Source of the DNA: Zeugodacus cucurbitae
Taxonomy: Eukaryota > Arthropoda > Insecta > Diptera > Tephritidae
Reading direction: 5' to 3'
DNA length: 64,000 bases
NCBI RefSeq assembly: GCF_028554725.1
Contig: NC_071669.1
Coordinates: 12,963,001-13,027,000, forward strand
Part shown: piece after piece, positions 13,401-23,900 of the stretch
How positions within the stretch are numbered: position 1 is the first letter of the stretch
Layout: each line of letters starts with the position of its first letter
Position numbers and translations under genes: made by a program
The notes under the pieces: model-generated
Told to the model about the DNA's origin: nothing
Database searches by the model: none
Seen by the model: only the letters and a program-made list of their open reading frames with translations

Positions 13401-16400
13401 TTATGTGGTTCTGGTCGGGGTGAAGGTTCTGTTTCTTTCAATTTTGCAAATATATATTGGATTGAAAATCTTGATGCGAAAGTAACAATGATAGTAGAAG
13501 AGCTGTTCGAAGGGTAATACCAAATTTCCTTTGTATTAGGTCTACAACTTTGCTTCCTCCGTTTTTTTTTTGTAAATTTAAGGCTTTTTTCACTTAGGAC
13601 AGTCTCGCCGTTCGTATCCGACAGCATTTGATGAGCCATAGCCTCACCCTTCTTGGATTTAATACAGAAAAACAAAATTTCCCGCAAATGTCGAGAATTC
13701 GGATCAAAAAGTGACATTTTCAGTTGAGAATAAGTTTGGGATGCAAACAGATCTCTACAAATATTTTGTTGGGTTAATGTTGACACAAATGTCCAAGATC
13801 GATATAAAAAAAATCGATTTAATCGACCAGTGCTTGACCCTAAAGACATCTATTGGAAAACGGCGGAAGCAAAGTTGTAGACCTAATACAATATTTGGGA
13901 ATAATTCGACTACCACTTGGATATCCAATTGGCAGGTTTAGCTCCCCTTCTTTTCCTAATATACATCTTGAATATGAGTAAAATCGGTCAATGAATACCA
14001 TATTCGTTTTTTATTTGACACTGGCGACATCTTGCGGGTTTTTTATGTTATGGCTACCACTGTTGTGCAAGTAAGATACTGAAAATATCATTTGAAATGA
14101 TTTTTCGAGCATATAATACAATCCGAAAAAGCTGAAAATCTCAATCATGGGTCAAGATTTGATAACTGATCTGACTTACTACTCTATGCCATTCAAAAAT
14201 GTCTATGCCCATATATATTAGTTGAATTATCCTCACCACTTTGTTGTTGTTATTTTAATTTCATAAAATTTTAACTAGAAAATATATGTGAAAAACCTTT
14301 TAGCTTCCTTTTCTTCTTTCTCTTCTATAGATATTTTTTTTAATACTTCTGAAATCCCAAAAATATATTTTTTTATTTATACTTTTTTTAAACAAATACC
14401 TTAATATTTATTTGCAAATCCCCAAAATAAATTCCACGCCTTTCACTTTGCTCATGCAACCGTAGTGGAGTAAAAGCAAAAAAATATGAACGATCGGGGC
14501 TCAAACCTTCTTTGTATGTGTATTAATACCATAAAAAACAGGGAAGAGAGAGAGAGAAAAAGAGGAGAAGTGGAAAAATTCAGCAAATCCCCCACTGTGA
14601 GTAATTTCCAACTGCAATATTTGACTTTGTTTGCGTAAATGCTAAAGCTGCAGCTGCAGCAGCTTAACTGGCCGCTTAAGCCCATTTACATAACTTGCAG
14701 TGGGAATAAACGACACCTGGACATATTGTATTGATACGCAGGCACATACTCACGCAGAGGCATACATGTATATAAATATGTATTTGTGAAAATGTGTATG
14801 TCAACAGTGTATGCATCAATTTTTATGTGTTTGTGTATATGCACGAGAACACATACATATAGTTTTATGTATGTTTATTGGCCTGCTGTAGACAAACCCA
14901 GTATTGTAAAATGTACTACTAGGGAGGTTTCGAATATTAAAAAATAGAAACAAAAAACAGTGTATATTTTTTAAAAAGTACAGATATCTTAAATATTTCA
15001 AAAGAAATAACGAAAAATATCGTAAAAACTTTGTTGGATTTAATTGTGAATACCAATCAATATTTTAACTACATAAAGTAGCTAAATATTATGAAATTAG
15101 AGAAATAAATTAATAATTTTGTACTTTGTGAAAAAAAAATTATAAAATATAGTTAAATCTAAACTATAAAACTATATTAATTATGTAAGCGTACGATTAT
15201 AGATATAGGACTAAAGGAACAAAATATTAAAAGTATTAAAATAGTAAATATATACGATCAACTGTAAACTAGTAAATTTTACTAAAAAAAGGTTTCTAAA
15301 ATATTTAAAAATGAAAAGTAAGATTTAAATTACCAAATTCTTTTTATGAGATATAATTTAAGAAATAAAAATAATAAATAAAATAGTATTCTTTAAATTT
15401 TGTTAAACAAACAAACTCTATATACGTATGTTATTTTGCTAAATATTAAAAAAATTAATAAAAAAATAAATGTATAAGAAATTAAGCATGTACGTTTTCT
15501 ATATTTTTCTTTTCTTTTCTCCTAAAAACATATCTATATATTTATGTTTCAAAAATAAGTCTATATTTGTATGGAAGAATATCTTTTATGGTTCAATAAT
15601 CACAAAAAAAAATAAATCAAAACTAATAAAATACATTTAGGTGCCTTAGAATATAATGTCAACATTATTCTCCTCTAAAGCTATCTTTCCATATGTCCAA
15701 AATATTAAATATAGAAATAGATTCGGATTACCATCGTAACCTTTATTTTTTTAAATAAATACATTTAAACAAATTTAATAACAATTTTTCCTAATTCATA
15801 TTTTGTCTGCAAAATTTTCAATATTATAAAACTTTAAATTTGAATTTTCATACTTTTTATTTTCAAATTATTGGCAAACAGTTGCTTAAGAAGTATACGG
15901 CCCAACTTAGCTTGCATGTATGCCACTATCCTCAACCTTTGATATGCATGTGTGGCTGAGTGTGTGAATCATCATGAAATGTTTGTTTCTCTTGTTTTTG
16001 CAACTTTAAACCCACTTCGAATATTTTGTATTAACGTATTTATGTATTTGCAAAAAAACTTCAATTTGAACCAATTTTAATGTATTTATTTCTGTTTTCT
16101 TTCTTTTTCTCCGTTTATCTTACTTTCATGTTCCGTGTATTTGTTTGCGTGGCTGGGCCAACGAAATGACACAATGTCTTCCCGCATTCCTTTTATTCAA
16201 TTGTATTGTACTGTGCTATTTGTACAACAACAATAATAACAACAATTACCATCACCACTATATCAACCACTACTACTAACGCTGATGCTGCGCTGTTGTT
16301 GCTGTTGCCACTTGACTAAAAAAACTTTGTCTATGGATGAAAATGAAAAATCGACACAATAAAATCTGCAACAAATGGTGCTTGGGTAACTAATAAAATA

Positions 16401-17447
16401 AAATAAAATAAAATAAAATAAAATAAAATAAAATAAAATAAAATAAAATAAAATAAAATAAAAATAAAATAAAATAAAATAAAATAAAATAAAATAAAAT
16501 AAAATAAAATAAAATAAAATAAAATAAAATAAAATAAAATAAAATAAAATAAAATAAAATAAAATAAAATAAAATAAAATAAAATAAAATAAAATAAAAT
16601 AAAATAAAATAAAATAAAATAAAATAAAATAAAATAAAATAAAATAAAATAAAATAAAATAAAATAAAATAAAATAAAATAAAATAAAATAAAATAAAAT
16701 AAAAAAAATAAAATAAAATAAAATAAAAAAAAATAAAATAAAATAAAAAAAAATAAAATAAAATAAAATAAAATAAAATTAAATTGAATTAAATAAAACA
16801 ATAACATTTTTTTTTTTGAAAACAATGCTAACATTGGAACGCAAAAATGAAACAATGATTTTTCTGCAATAATGGCAACAATGGCTGTTTTTCTCAACGA
16901 AATGCCAACAAATTTATGTTTTTCTCGCTCACGCTATATTTCCATACAATCTTTTTATGCTTTCCATGGATATTGACATGCACCGACCGCAACTGCAACG
17001 CTATTGTATCGTTACCATTCAATGCGTTTGCTTTTTTAATATTTGCCTTCATAATCCATATGCCGCGCTCACTTCCACATTGCCATTGGCTCTTACGCGC
17101 CTCGCCGATGATGATGTTGATGATGATGATGCTCTGTGTGTGAATGAAACGCGGCAACAATAACAAATACAACTTTTTTTCTGTTTTTTTTTTTTACTTT
17201 TCTCGCCTTTTTCGCCGTTTCGCAATAATAAAAAATAATAAATCACATACATACATGCGTACAGCTGCCCACAGTGACATCGGCTATCACGCATGCCGGT
17301 AGCACCGGCCAGACGGCGCAACGTGATGGCATCGTCAACGATGCGAATGCGGACGCGCACACACAATGCAACGAAGTAAATCCGACAATTTATGAAGAGC
17401 TCAAACTTGGCCAAGAAGGTGCTGGATTCAAGAAACTTGTGCCATAA
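1163..17447 (+). CDS. Ig/FN3/DB-module single-pass membrane protein, 3' nine exons (gene-level entry)
   Basis: Joined exons: 1163-1482, 9000-9144, 10388-10523, 10961-11153, 11227-11473, 11565-12243, 12447-12688, 12812-13050, 17265-17447. Every acceptor ends in AG, every donor starts with GT, and all junction phases agree, giving 793 complete codons plus a stop. Order seen: FN3 (split over exons 1-2), FN3 (exons 3-4), Ig (exon 5), Ig plus 12-Cys DB module (exon 6), FN3 (end of exon 6 to start of exon 8), one transmembrane helix, cytoplasmic tail. Ig, DB and FN3 domains in one membrane protein recall the nematode 'Ig-like and fibronectin type-III domain-containing protein' (igdb) family and its uncharacterised insect relatives. 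This is a family-level assignment from memory of the architecture. A cell-surface adhesion or receptor role is inferred. The first exon here starts mid-codon, so the start codon and signal peptide lie upstream of the window. Confidence 0.9.
1483..8999. other. Large intron of the Ig/FN3 gene
   Basis: This 7.5-kb AT-rich intron starts at GTGAGT and ends at the acceptor before 9000. It contains a deleted mariner at 4424-4728, tandem 'cacttccatc' units near 3332, a CT-rich run near 6720-6810 and 'acat' runs near 7590 and 8660. Open frames here lack coding character. Confidence 0.6.
4424..4728 (+). mobile_element. Internally deleted mariner element A
   Basis: The left end, 'gaggtatgttcaaaaactaa', and the right end, whose reverse complement is 'cgaggtgtgttaaaaaataa', form terminal inverted repeats; TA follows the right end at 4729-4730. 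Between them is a decayed C-terminal transposase frame. PPYSPDMTPCDFFLF matches the conserved mariner block holding the last catalytic aspartate, and FEKCF and GDNI correspond to the usual transposase C-terminus. Frame-breaking stops and deletions make it inactive. The N-terminal and central transposase regions are missing. Confidence 0.78.
9000..9144 (+). CDS. Exon: C-terminal half of first FN3 domain
   Basis: The acceptor is 'tgctgcatacag' and the donor 'gtgagt' follows at 9145. It enters in phase 0 and leaves in phase 1. It reads ELTTNETSIALTNLEPHALY and then RIMVVTRGRYGTALPSS, the classic FN3 E-F-G pattern (L.NLEPHALY.I.VVT). It continues directly from KLEN at the end of the previous exon, so no missing exon between them is needed. 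Confidence 0.88.
9145..10387. other. Intron between exons of the first and second FN3 domains
   Basis: AT-rich intron with a GA-rich run near 9680-9760. I see no exon, repeat family or RNA gene in it. Confidence 0.6.
10388..10523 (+). CDS. Exon: N-terminal half of second FN3 domain
   Basis: The acceptor is 'catttcatttatag' and the donor 'gtgagtgg' follows 10523. It enters in phase 1 and leaves in phase 2. It reads APSPPHSLSITSHSATWMQL then TWQPPEYSHPHEKITY, a typical FN3 start with the conserved B-strand tryptophan (LTWQPP). Confidence 0.87.
10524..10960. other. Intron within the second FN3 domain
   Basis: A 437-bp intron with a good donor (GTGAGT) and acceptor (CTGCCTTAG). Nothing else is seen. 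Confidence 0.65.
10961..11153 (+). CDS. Exon: C-terminal half of second FN3 domain
   Basis: The acceptor is 'ctcctgccttag' and the donor is 'gtaagt'. It enters in phase 2 and leaves in phase 0. It begins with an Arg split across the junction, then VYHKPM. It carries the FN3 pattern WLRMSNLKPSSQHILYVEAI and ends in WTDPALPAFVD, a hinge into the Ig domains. Confidence 0.87.
11227..11473 (+). CDS. Exon: first Ig domain
   Basis: It follows a short 73-bp intron; the acceptor is 'gtaatccacag' and the donor is 'gtgagt'. It enters in phase 0 and leaves in phase 1. The Ig cysteine pair is visible: B-strand ILCLALGNPAPTISLYVGG and F-strand HISCYADNGYG. The D.A.Y.C motif is replaced by ADMEHISC and the C-strand tryptophan by leucine, so this is a divergent I/C2-type Ig domain. 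One N-linked sequon (HNVT) is present. Confidence 0.88.
11565..12243 (+). CDS. Exon: second Ig domain, 12-cysteine DB module and start of third FN3
   Basis: This is the largest exon (679 bp); the acceptor is 'cttcttttacag' and the donor is 'gtaagt'. It enters in phase 1 and leaves in phase 2. The second Ig domain is canonical: VELRCTVDAKPTPKTIFW and DVGDYFCHAENAFGSATS. A cysteine-rich block of about 90 residues follows, from SECCRQMNVSMACRAACSYY to SRTIVGCFEM. It has 12 cysteines including two CC pairs, the pattern of the DB module known mostly from nematode proteins. The exon closes with PGPPENIAVSVVSDNEVMIR, the A/B strands of the third FN3, broken before the conserved tryptophan. Minus-strand ORFs over this exon are shadows. 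Confidence 0.9.
12447..12688 (+). CDS. Exon: core of third FN3 domain
   Basis: The acceptor is 'taaatttcgcag' and the donor is 'gtgagt'. It enters in phase 2 and leaves in phase 1. It opens with the split Arg, then WDPPQKNPNVVEGYRIFYHE, the FN3 B-C strands. A Ser/Asn/Thr-rich loop with several sequons follows, then VNINGLKKDVLYELVVKAGN, the E-F strands. Confidence 0.9.
12812..13050 (+). CDS. Exon: end of third FN3, transmembrane helix and proximal cytoplasmic tail
   Basis: The acceptor is 'ttgactttcag' and the donor is 'gtgagt'. It enters in phase 1 and leaves in phase 0. After the last FN3 strand (DPIKFTLGDHH) comes a hydrophobic helix, SGIVASILAVLLAAAAIVFY, followed by the stop-transfer RRHRARNGK, so the N-terminus is outside. 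The tail contains VAFENPTYTRG. FENPTY fits the F-x-N-P-x-Y signal recognised by PTB-domain and clathrin adaptors in the LDL-receptor class. Reading past the donor would add only about 12 residues before a stop, so splicing to 17265 is preferred. Confidence 0.9.
13536..13886 (-). mobile_element. Complete-ended, internally deleted mariner-like element (351 bp)
   Basis: The ends are near-perfect inverted repeats of about 30 bp beginning 'ttaggtctacaactttgctt' (one mismatch in 35 when flanks are included). Each is bordered by TA, the target-site duplication typical of mariner elements. On the minus strand, 13717 to about 13573 encodes the start of a transposase: an ATG, then DPNSRHLREILFFCI and AHQMLSDTNGETVLSEKSL. 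This matches the first helix-turn-helix of mariner transposases (H-L-R-E-x-L ... A.Q.L ... LSE). The reading then runs into the far terminal repeat, so the catalytic domain has been deleted. This is a non-autonomous derivative. Confidence 0.75.
16394..16780. repeat. (AAAAT)n pentanucleotide array, about 77 units
   Basis: Nearly perfect AAAAT/TAAAA units run for about 390 bp with a few A-run interruptions (near 16461, 16703, 16726 and 16746). The 188-codon minus-strand frame of Phe/Ile/Leu/Tyr repeats is an artefact of the array, not a gene. Confidence 0.95.
17265..17447 (+). CDS. Terminal exon: C-terminal cytoplasmic tail and stop
   Basis: The acceptor 'catgcgtacag' lies after a pyrimidine run; it enters in phase 0, and 60 codons are followed by TAA at 17445-17447. 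It ends in NEVNPTIYEELKLGQEGAGF and then KKLVP. NPTIYEEL holds both an NPxxY-like core and a YxxL tyrosine motif (YEEL). The polished C-terminus, after a 4.2-kb intron, is what fixes the exon. The minus-strand ORF covering it is a shadow. Confidence 0.87.
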   Translation: MPTVTSAITHAGSTGQTAQRDGIVNDANADAHTQCNEVNPTIYEELKLGQEGAGFKKLVP

Positions 17448-18060
17448 ATGCCAAAAAAAACTCAAACGCAAACACACACACAGAAGCACACATATACAAC
17501 AAGAAAATAAAAGAAAGAAAAATGAAAACAAAATAACAAAATACTCCGCTTAGCTAACGACGCAAGCAACAGTTAGCTAAGAAGAGCAAAAATATAACAG
17601 CGAAACGCACAAAAATAGACATACAAACACACACGCACACCTATACAACAATAAAAACTTGTAGCTAGCAGCTGTTGTTGCTATTTGTATTGTATTTGTA
17701 TTTGTTTGACGCTAGCACACTTAGGCGTATACGTAACTTTTTGAAAATGCATGCTAGGCGGCAGCGAGTGAAGAGAAAAATAAAAAAACACAACAAAACA
17801 TAAAAATGTATAAAAAACAAAAACAGTGAATAAGCATTAAATGCTACAACAAATTGTGAGTTACAAAGTAATTTAAACTTAAAGTATAAAAAATCCAAAA
17901 ACAAAAACAATAAATAATCATAAAAAATAAATCTAGCCTAGTTTAAAAAAATAAATAAAAATTACACAAAATAATAAAAAAAATAAAATAAAAAAAATTA
18001 AATAAAAAAATACAATAAAAAATTCACACTCATAATTTAAGTCGCGTGAAATAAAATTGA
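17448..18060 (+). other. Probable 3' UTR of the Ig/FN3 gene
   Basis: This A-rich stretch follows the TAA and contains many AATAAA hexamers (for example at 17506-17511 and 17650-17655, and repeatedly from 17905 to 18055). The number of signals prevents choosing a cleavage site. The end given is approximate. Confidence 0.4.
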
Positions 18061-18560
18061 TTTGAATCCTTAATTTAAGTAGCAAGTGTATCGTTTGTTT
18101 GTTGTACGTTAAACGTTAGAAGCGCACGCCCATAAGCACACCGATCACGAATTGCGACAGACATTTTTTCAGCGCTCGCGTGTAAGCTTATTAGCAGCTG
18201 CTCTTACGTACGTACGCAAGTAGTTTGTATAAAATGGAGTTAAATGAAAAATTTTAATATTAATTAATATTTGTTTATGTGTATACCCCTGTGTATTTGC
18301 TTTATTGTATTACTATATCAATTATTATTATGTATTGTAAATTTTTAGCTACTAAATTTAAATTAAAAACTAAACCAAAAAAAGATGAAAAAGAAAAACA
18401 TAAAAATTCTTGTAGTTTGCTTACTTCATTTTTCACATTCACATTCTTAAGGTTATATAACATTTAAAATCGCTAGCTGGGTTTATAATGATTTTTATTA
18501 GACCTTTAATGGATGGTTCTTTAAAAGTTTACCTTCTTTATAAAAATTATAAGAACAAAA
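18061..18560. other. Spacer downstream of the Ig/FN3 gene
   Basis: AT-rich sequence before the first dispersed repeat. No gene is seen. A 62-codon frame at 18279 is lysine-rich and unconvincing. Confidence 0.5.
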
Positions 18561-19440
18561 TCGAAGGGCTAAGTTGGGGTATAATCGAAAATTTTATTCT
18601 CTCGCAATTTGTTTAAATATAGTAAATGACCTGAGATAATTCCTAAACCGATTTCACCAATTTTCACCATCAAGCTATATGGAAACCAGGGGAAGTTATG
18701 ACCGAGTTTCACTAATTTTTGACACACTATTGGAAGAAAAAGACTCTTTCTAAATAACAATAGATTATCTCAGAAATTTACCAATATTTTCGGTGAAAAA
18801 TTACTCTTATGCACTGAGTTCTTCTTGTTCGATATCGGGAGCCTCGAAAACTTATGGTTCGATTTAGACAATTTTTCAACAAGCGGTGCCACACCTCAAA
18901 TACAGTATTAGTATTAAGTTTAATTCCGATATCTTTATTGGTTGTTGATCTATATCTTAAAAAGTGAACTATTCAGATGAATTTTAATATTGTATTATAT
19001 GAGAGGTAGCGTGGTTGTGTACCGATTTGTCTCATTGTTCAGCGGTAATATCAGATTATAAAGAACATATTATGTACCGAATTTTATTGAAATCAGTCGA
19101 GTAGTTCCTGAGAAATGATTTTCGTCCCAAAGGTGGTCGACTCCAAGCAGTTCTACATATTTTTTAAAAATCTGTTTGCAGCTTTTCTCTGCTATTTCGT
19201 TTGTAAAATTTGGTGTTTTTGATATTTTTTTCGTTAGAGAGGAAACGCACTTTTAGTAGTTTTCTGCATAACCTTTGTTTGGAGGCTGGGCGTGGTTACT
19301 AACTGATTTAGCCTATCATGATGTATATTCGGATTTCAAAGAGAAATGTGTTCAGTAAATTTGATTTAGACAACTTAAGTAGTTAGGGAGATATATACAC
19401 GGCCCACACTCACTTTTCGAATGACTTTCATAAAAATATC
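18561..19440 (+). repeat. Diverged copy of the dispersed 'tatactctcgcaa' repeat family
   Basis: It starts with 'gggctaagttggggtataat' followed by 'attctctcgcaatttgttta', parallel to the head of the copy at 19757. Shared internal boxes follow in the same order: 'gaaatcagtcgagtagttcc', a Tyr-type 'ggctgggcgtggttac' box and the 'gttcgatatcgggagcc' box. It breaks off near 19440 without the tail hairpin, so it is truncated. Confidence 0.65.
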
Positions 19441-19756
19441 TCCCGACAGAAACAACTTTAGGAGTATAAAGATTAAAAATATTCTATAAATAAAATATAT
19501 ACAGACTTATATTTAGGAATCTTATGGTAGAAAAGTTACCAAATGGGTACTGTCATAGCAATCTCCAAACACGCTATAGCTGAACCTGGCCTTCCTTGTT
19601 CATCTACCTTACTAGGATTTTATTAATATTTTCATATAAGTGATCATACTTAGAATAGAAAGTAATAATGCTTACTGAAGACAAAAGAGCTTCGTTTGTC
19701 TCTTTCAAGTATTTAATTTTCCTGCCATACTAATCATTTCAATCAATTGTAATAAG

Positions 19757-20935
19757 AACAAGTAAGGAAGGGCTAAGTTCGGGTGTAACCGAACATTTTA
19801 TACTCTCGCAATTTATTTATTTAACTTTATTTATATTATAAAATACACAATTTGACCCACATATTCGTCATATATATTGTATAAAATCCATTGAAAGTTG
19901 GAAACCATAATATTAGGTTAGAAACACCGAGGTCCTCATGTTCGATACATGGGGCCTTGAAAACCTATGGTCCGATTTCGATTTTTAGATATGGGCTGCC
20001 ACACTATAAATACAGTATTTGTGCAAAGTTTTGCACCGATATCTTCACTAGTGCTTACTTTATATATTGTAATGTCAACGATTCAGATCATCTTCTAAGT
20101 TCTGGTATATAGGAAGTAGGCGTGGTTGTGAAGCGATTTGGCCAATTTTCACAACATATTATTGGGAGGTAAGGAAACTATTACAAACCAAGTTTCATTG
20201 AAATCGGTCGAGATGTTCCTGAGATATGCTTTTTGACCCATAAGTGGGCGACGCCACGCCCATGAGTGCAGCTTTCATCTGCCATTTCTTATGTGAAATT
20301 TAATGCTTCTGACGTTTTTCGCTATTGAGTTAACCCACTTTTAGTAATTTTCAACCTAACTTTTGTATGGGAGGTGGGCGTGGTTATGATCCGACTTCTT
20401 TCATTTTTGGACTGTATTAGGAAGTGGCTAAAAAAAAACGACTGCAGAAAGTTTGGTTTATATAGCTTTATTGGCTTGCGAGATATGTACAAAAAACTTA
20501 GTAGGGGGCGGGGCCACGCCCACTTCCCCAAAAAAATTACATCCAAATATGCCCCTTCATAGCGCGATCCTTCATACCAAATTTTATTTCCATAGCTTTA
20601 CTTATGGCTTAGTTATGGCCCTTTATTTGTTTTCGGTTTTCGCCATTTTGTGGGCGTGGCAGTGGTCCGATTTTGCTCATTTTCGACAGCAACCTTCCTA
20701 TGGTGCCAAGAAATAAGTGTGCCAAGTTTCATCAAGATATCTTAATTTATACTCAAGTTACAGCTTGCACAGACGGACAGACAGACATTCGGATTTGAAC
20801 TCCACTCTTCACCCTGATCACTTTGGTATATATAACCCTATATCTAACTCGTTTAGTTTTGGGTGTTACAAACAACCGTTATGTGAACAAAACTATAATA
20901 CTCTCTTTAGCAACATTTGTTGCGAGAGTATAAAA
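19757..20935 (+). repeat. Near full-length dispersed repeat with hairpin ends
   Basis: The head is 'aacaagtaaggaagggctaa', then the stem-loop 'gttcgggtgtaaccgaac' (19777-19794) and 'tatactctcgcaa'. The tail has 'tagcaacatttgttgcgaga' and 'gagagtataaaa', so 'tatactctcgcaa' is inverted at the two ends. The interior has repeated 'gggcgtgg'/'ccacgccc' boxes and an 'agacggacagacag' box. The reverse copy at 49190-50610 has the same parts in the same order. No transposase is visible, so it looks non-autonomous. Its class is not established. Short ORFs inside are not genes. Confidence 0.75.
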
Positions 20936-23900
20936 ATGTACGATGTACAAATCAAAGTTTAACCCCTTATTGTTTCTCCGAAATTGAGATCAATTCTACA
21001 ATTAAAACAAACAAATAGCCAGCATGAAACCATTAATTTTCAAAGCCTTTATATGGTTAGAATATACTTTTTATATCATGCGATAAATATATTTGCAATC
21101 AAAATTAAATAAAAGTTCATATATGTGGATGTGCGCTTGCGCAAATGCATTTTGAAATATCATTTTAATGCTAACTATTGCCATCAACCGCAGTGATATG
21201 CACACAAAGCCCATTAAATGAAGGCTTTAATGAAAAATACCCTCTGGCAGCCGGCCAAATGATTCCAAACAAATGGCTTAGACAACAGACAATGGTCAGA
21301 AGGCAGACAAATTGATGATGAAGACATAAAAAGTAGAGTATGGAGTAATGTAAGCAAATAACTCAAAATTTCAAGAATTACTGACTTTATTATAATGCAT
21401 TTGTGAGAATTTTCTGGAATATGAAAAATTAAATCTGAAATTAGTGAATCAAATATTAATAATATATATTTTCAAATGTTTTTCGAGCAAAATCCACACC
21501 TCATTTTTATTCGGAAAGATAAAAATATTCTAACCTCAACTAATTCAATCACTGTGGAATATTCATGAAAAAAATTTGCATCAAATCCACAAGTTTACAA
21601 ATCACTAAATCAGACTATTTGTTATTTAATTAAACCGAAATCTTCATATTTTTCTTTTTTCCTTTTTGACACAACTGATTTCAATAAAAAAATAGCACAG
21701 AAAGTGATATCATATCGAACAAGCCGATCTATGTCAACTAGAATATTTATACAAATAACACACATAAAACTCATTTTGTTCATAAAAAATAACAAATAGT
21801 AAATAAAAATAAAAACAAAAAGGATACACTTTGCAACAAAGTGCTTAGTGAATGACAACAATGAATCTAAAATCATGTTATCTCTGGGATTTTGTAATTA
21901 ATTTAGTCTGACTTTTTCGAACATTTGCAGCTGGCATGCATAAGTATTTGTATATTATACAGCCATACAAATAATATATTCGAGCTAAATTTAATTTTAT
22001 GCTTCATTGTATGGCTTTGTCAGCGTTCGTATACATTACAGCTATTTTATTTTGATATCACTAGGTTTTATCCAATAATTTGCTTGGCATTCATGCCTAA
22101 TAATCCCTCGAATTAGTAAAGGACTTTTGTTGAATGAACATATGTACATACTAATATCGAATAACTAACAAACTAACAAAAAGGCTTAGAATATACGCGT
22201 AGCCAAAAAATTTATATATTTGTTGTTTTGCACAATAGTTCAATTTTATACGATATTAAACCAAACAAATGAAACATTTATTGACTCATATGAGATGATT
22301 TAAGTCAAAATTAATGAAAATATTTTATGTCTCAAAATCATACAAATAAGAAAATTGCGACCATTTTCTAGTTTTGGTGTGAGACATTGACGTCTCTTAT
22401 GTGTTACTTCTCTAATATTCACATTTTTTTTTTATTTATTCTCTTGCCATCTAGTGGATATGTGAATTAAAACTATATTCAGTTACTAAGTTACTTTACT
22501 AATCCATGGATAGATAGTTCTAGCTGAGGAAATTTTGGATGTTGATGAATTCTTAAAATTAAGATCTCGACAACGAGAGACATAGAAAATTCAAATGTAC
22601 AAATGTTTGAAGAAGCCTTACATGTAGGGAAGGGTTTTATATTCACAATATATAATTTACGGATTAAAATCTCAGGAACCTTATGTGACATCAATCATTC
22701 ACACTCCAGATTTATAGATCCCATGATACTTTTTGTCGTTAGAAATGCTTTAGTTTGCCGGTGAATATATTTTCTATATTGGTTAGGAGAGTGAATTAAG
22801 TGATTATTCGATCAAACAGATCATCTCAGTAATGTTTTTCACAAGAACATCTTTCAATATCTCCATTCTTTTCTCATTAATCCTTCATTAGAAATCTTGA
22901 GATTAAAATGAAATGGAAATTATCAGTTTTTATTAATAGTAGCTATTTAAATCTGGGTCACCTCCCTTATCTACTTCTCATATTACCAGCTAGATCAGAC
23001 TTCATGAAAGCCCCACATTTTTTTTTAAATAGATGTGTAAGTATATGATTGGAGTGAGTAAGCTAGAGTTGTTGTAAAAGCTTGATGATTTTTGGAATAT
23101 AAAAATTTGTAATTGCCCTCCTTTTAGCTATTTGTATAACAAGACTGATATCGATGTGTTGTATTTTTTCCTTTTGTGTCATGCTTTCGTATGAAATTGG
23201 AATACATAGACGCTTTACGAGTTAAAGTACAGTGGGTAAGTTTGCTTAAAAGTGTATATAAAATATTTTTATATAATATTTAAATTGGAGACAAGTGATC
23301 AGAGATTTTTTTTTAAAGATCATTAATCTGAATATTTTTTTATACTTCCCAAAACTTCTGATCTAATTTTATACCGTTAAACATCAGTAAGAGTCTCTAA
23401 CTTTTCCTTGGATAATTTTTCTGACGCGTATTGCATTCAAGCTCGTCATCTATAATATCGAATTCTAAACTAACTGTAGTGATTTATTACTCTTATAATA
23501 TTTTTGCTCGAGCTCTCTTCTACCGAGCATTATTCATGCATTATCATGCCAATTACGTTGAATTCTCATTAAATTCACCGTTTTCTTTATTGTTTTGTTT
23601 TAAAATTTGCTTTCAGCGTCCGCATGGAATCCGCGACTTTCACCTAATTGGTATTTCTGTCACCCTCCCTCACATTTACAATATCATCCGGTCTTGATTT
23701 CACTCTCTCTCACGCTTTCATTCTTTTGCCAACACTTTCTCTCATACGCTTTCATTGTTTTTATTTATTGCAGGCCTACGAATTTTAATTACCAACGCCA
23801 ATGGCCATTAGTCTTGCGAGCATCGGCAGTGGGCAATAGCAGCGCGTAGTCAAGGAAGAGGCGATAGCTAAAAGCGACCGAATCGTGGTATCCAGCAACG

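Larger units (their letters stand above)
13051..17264. other. Last intron of the Ig/FN3 gene
   Basis: This 4.2-kb intron carries a deleted mariner (13536-13886), a very AT-rich block (about 14930-15880) and a long (AAAAT)n array (16394-16780). No coding exon is recognised between the two tail exons. Confidence 0.6.

Noticed and set aside
16331..16897. 188-codon minus-strand frame rich in Phe, Ile, Leu and Tyr
   Set aside because: It is the translation of the (AAAAT)n array; the repeat unit explains the whole peptide.
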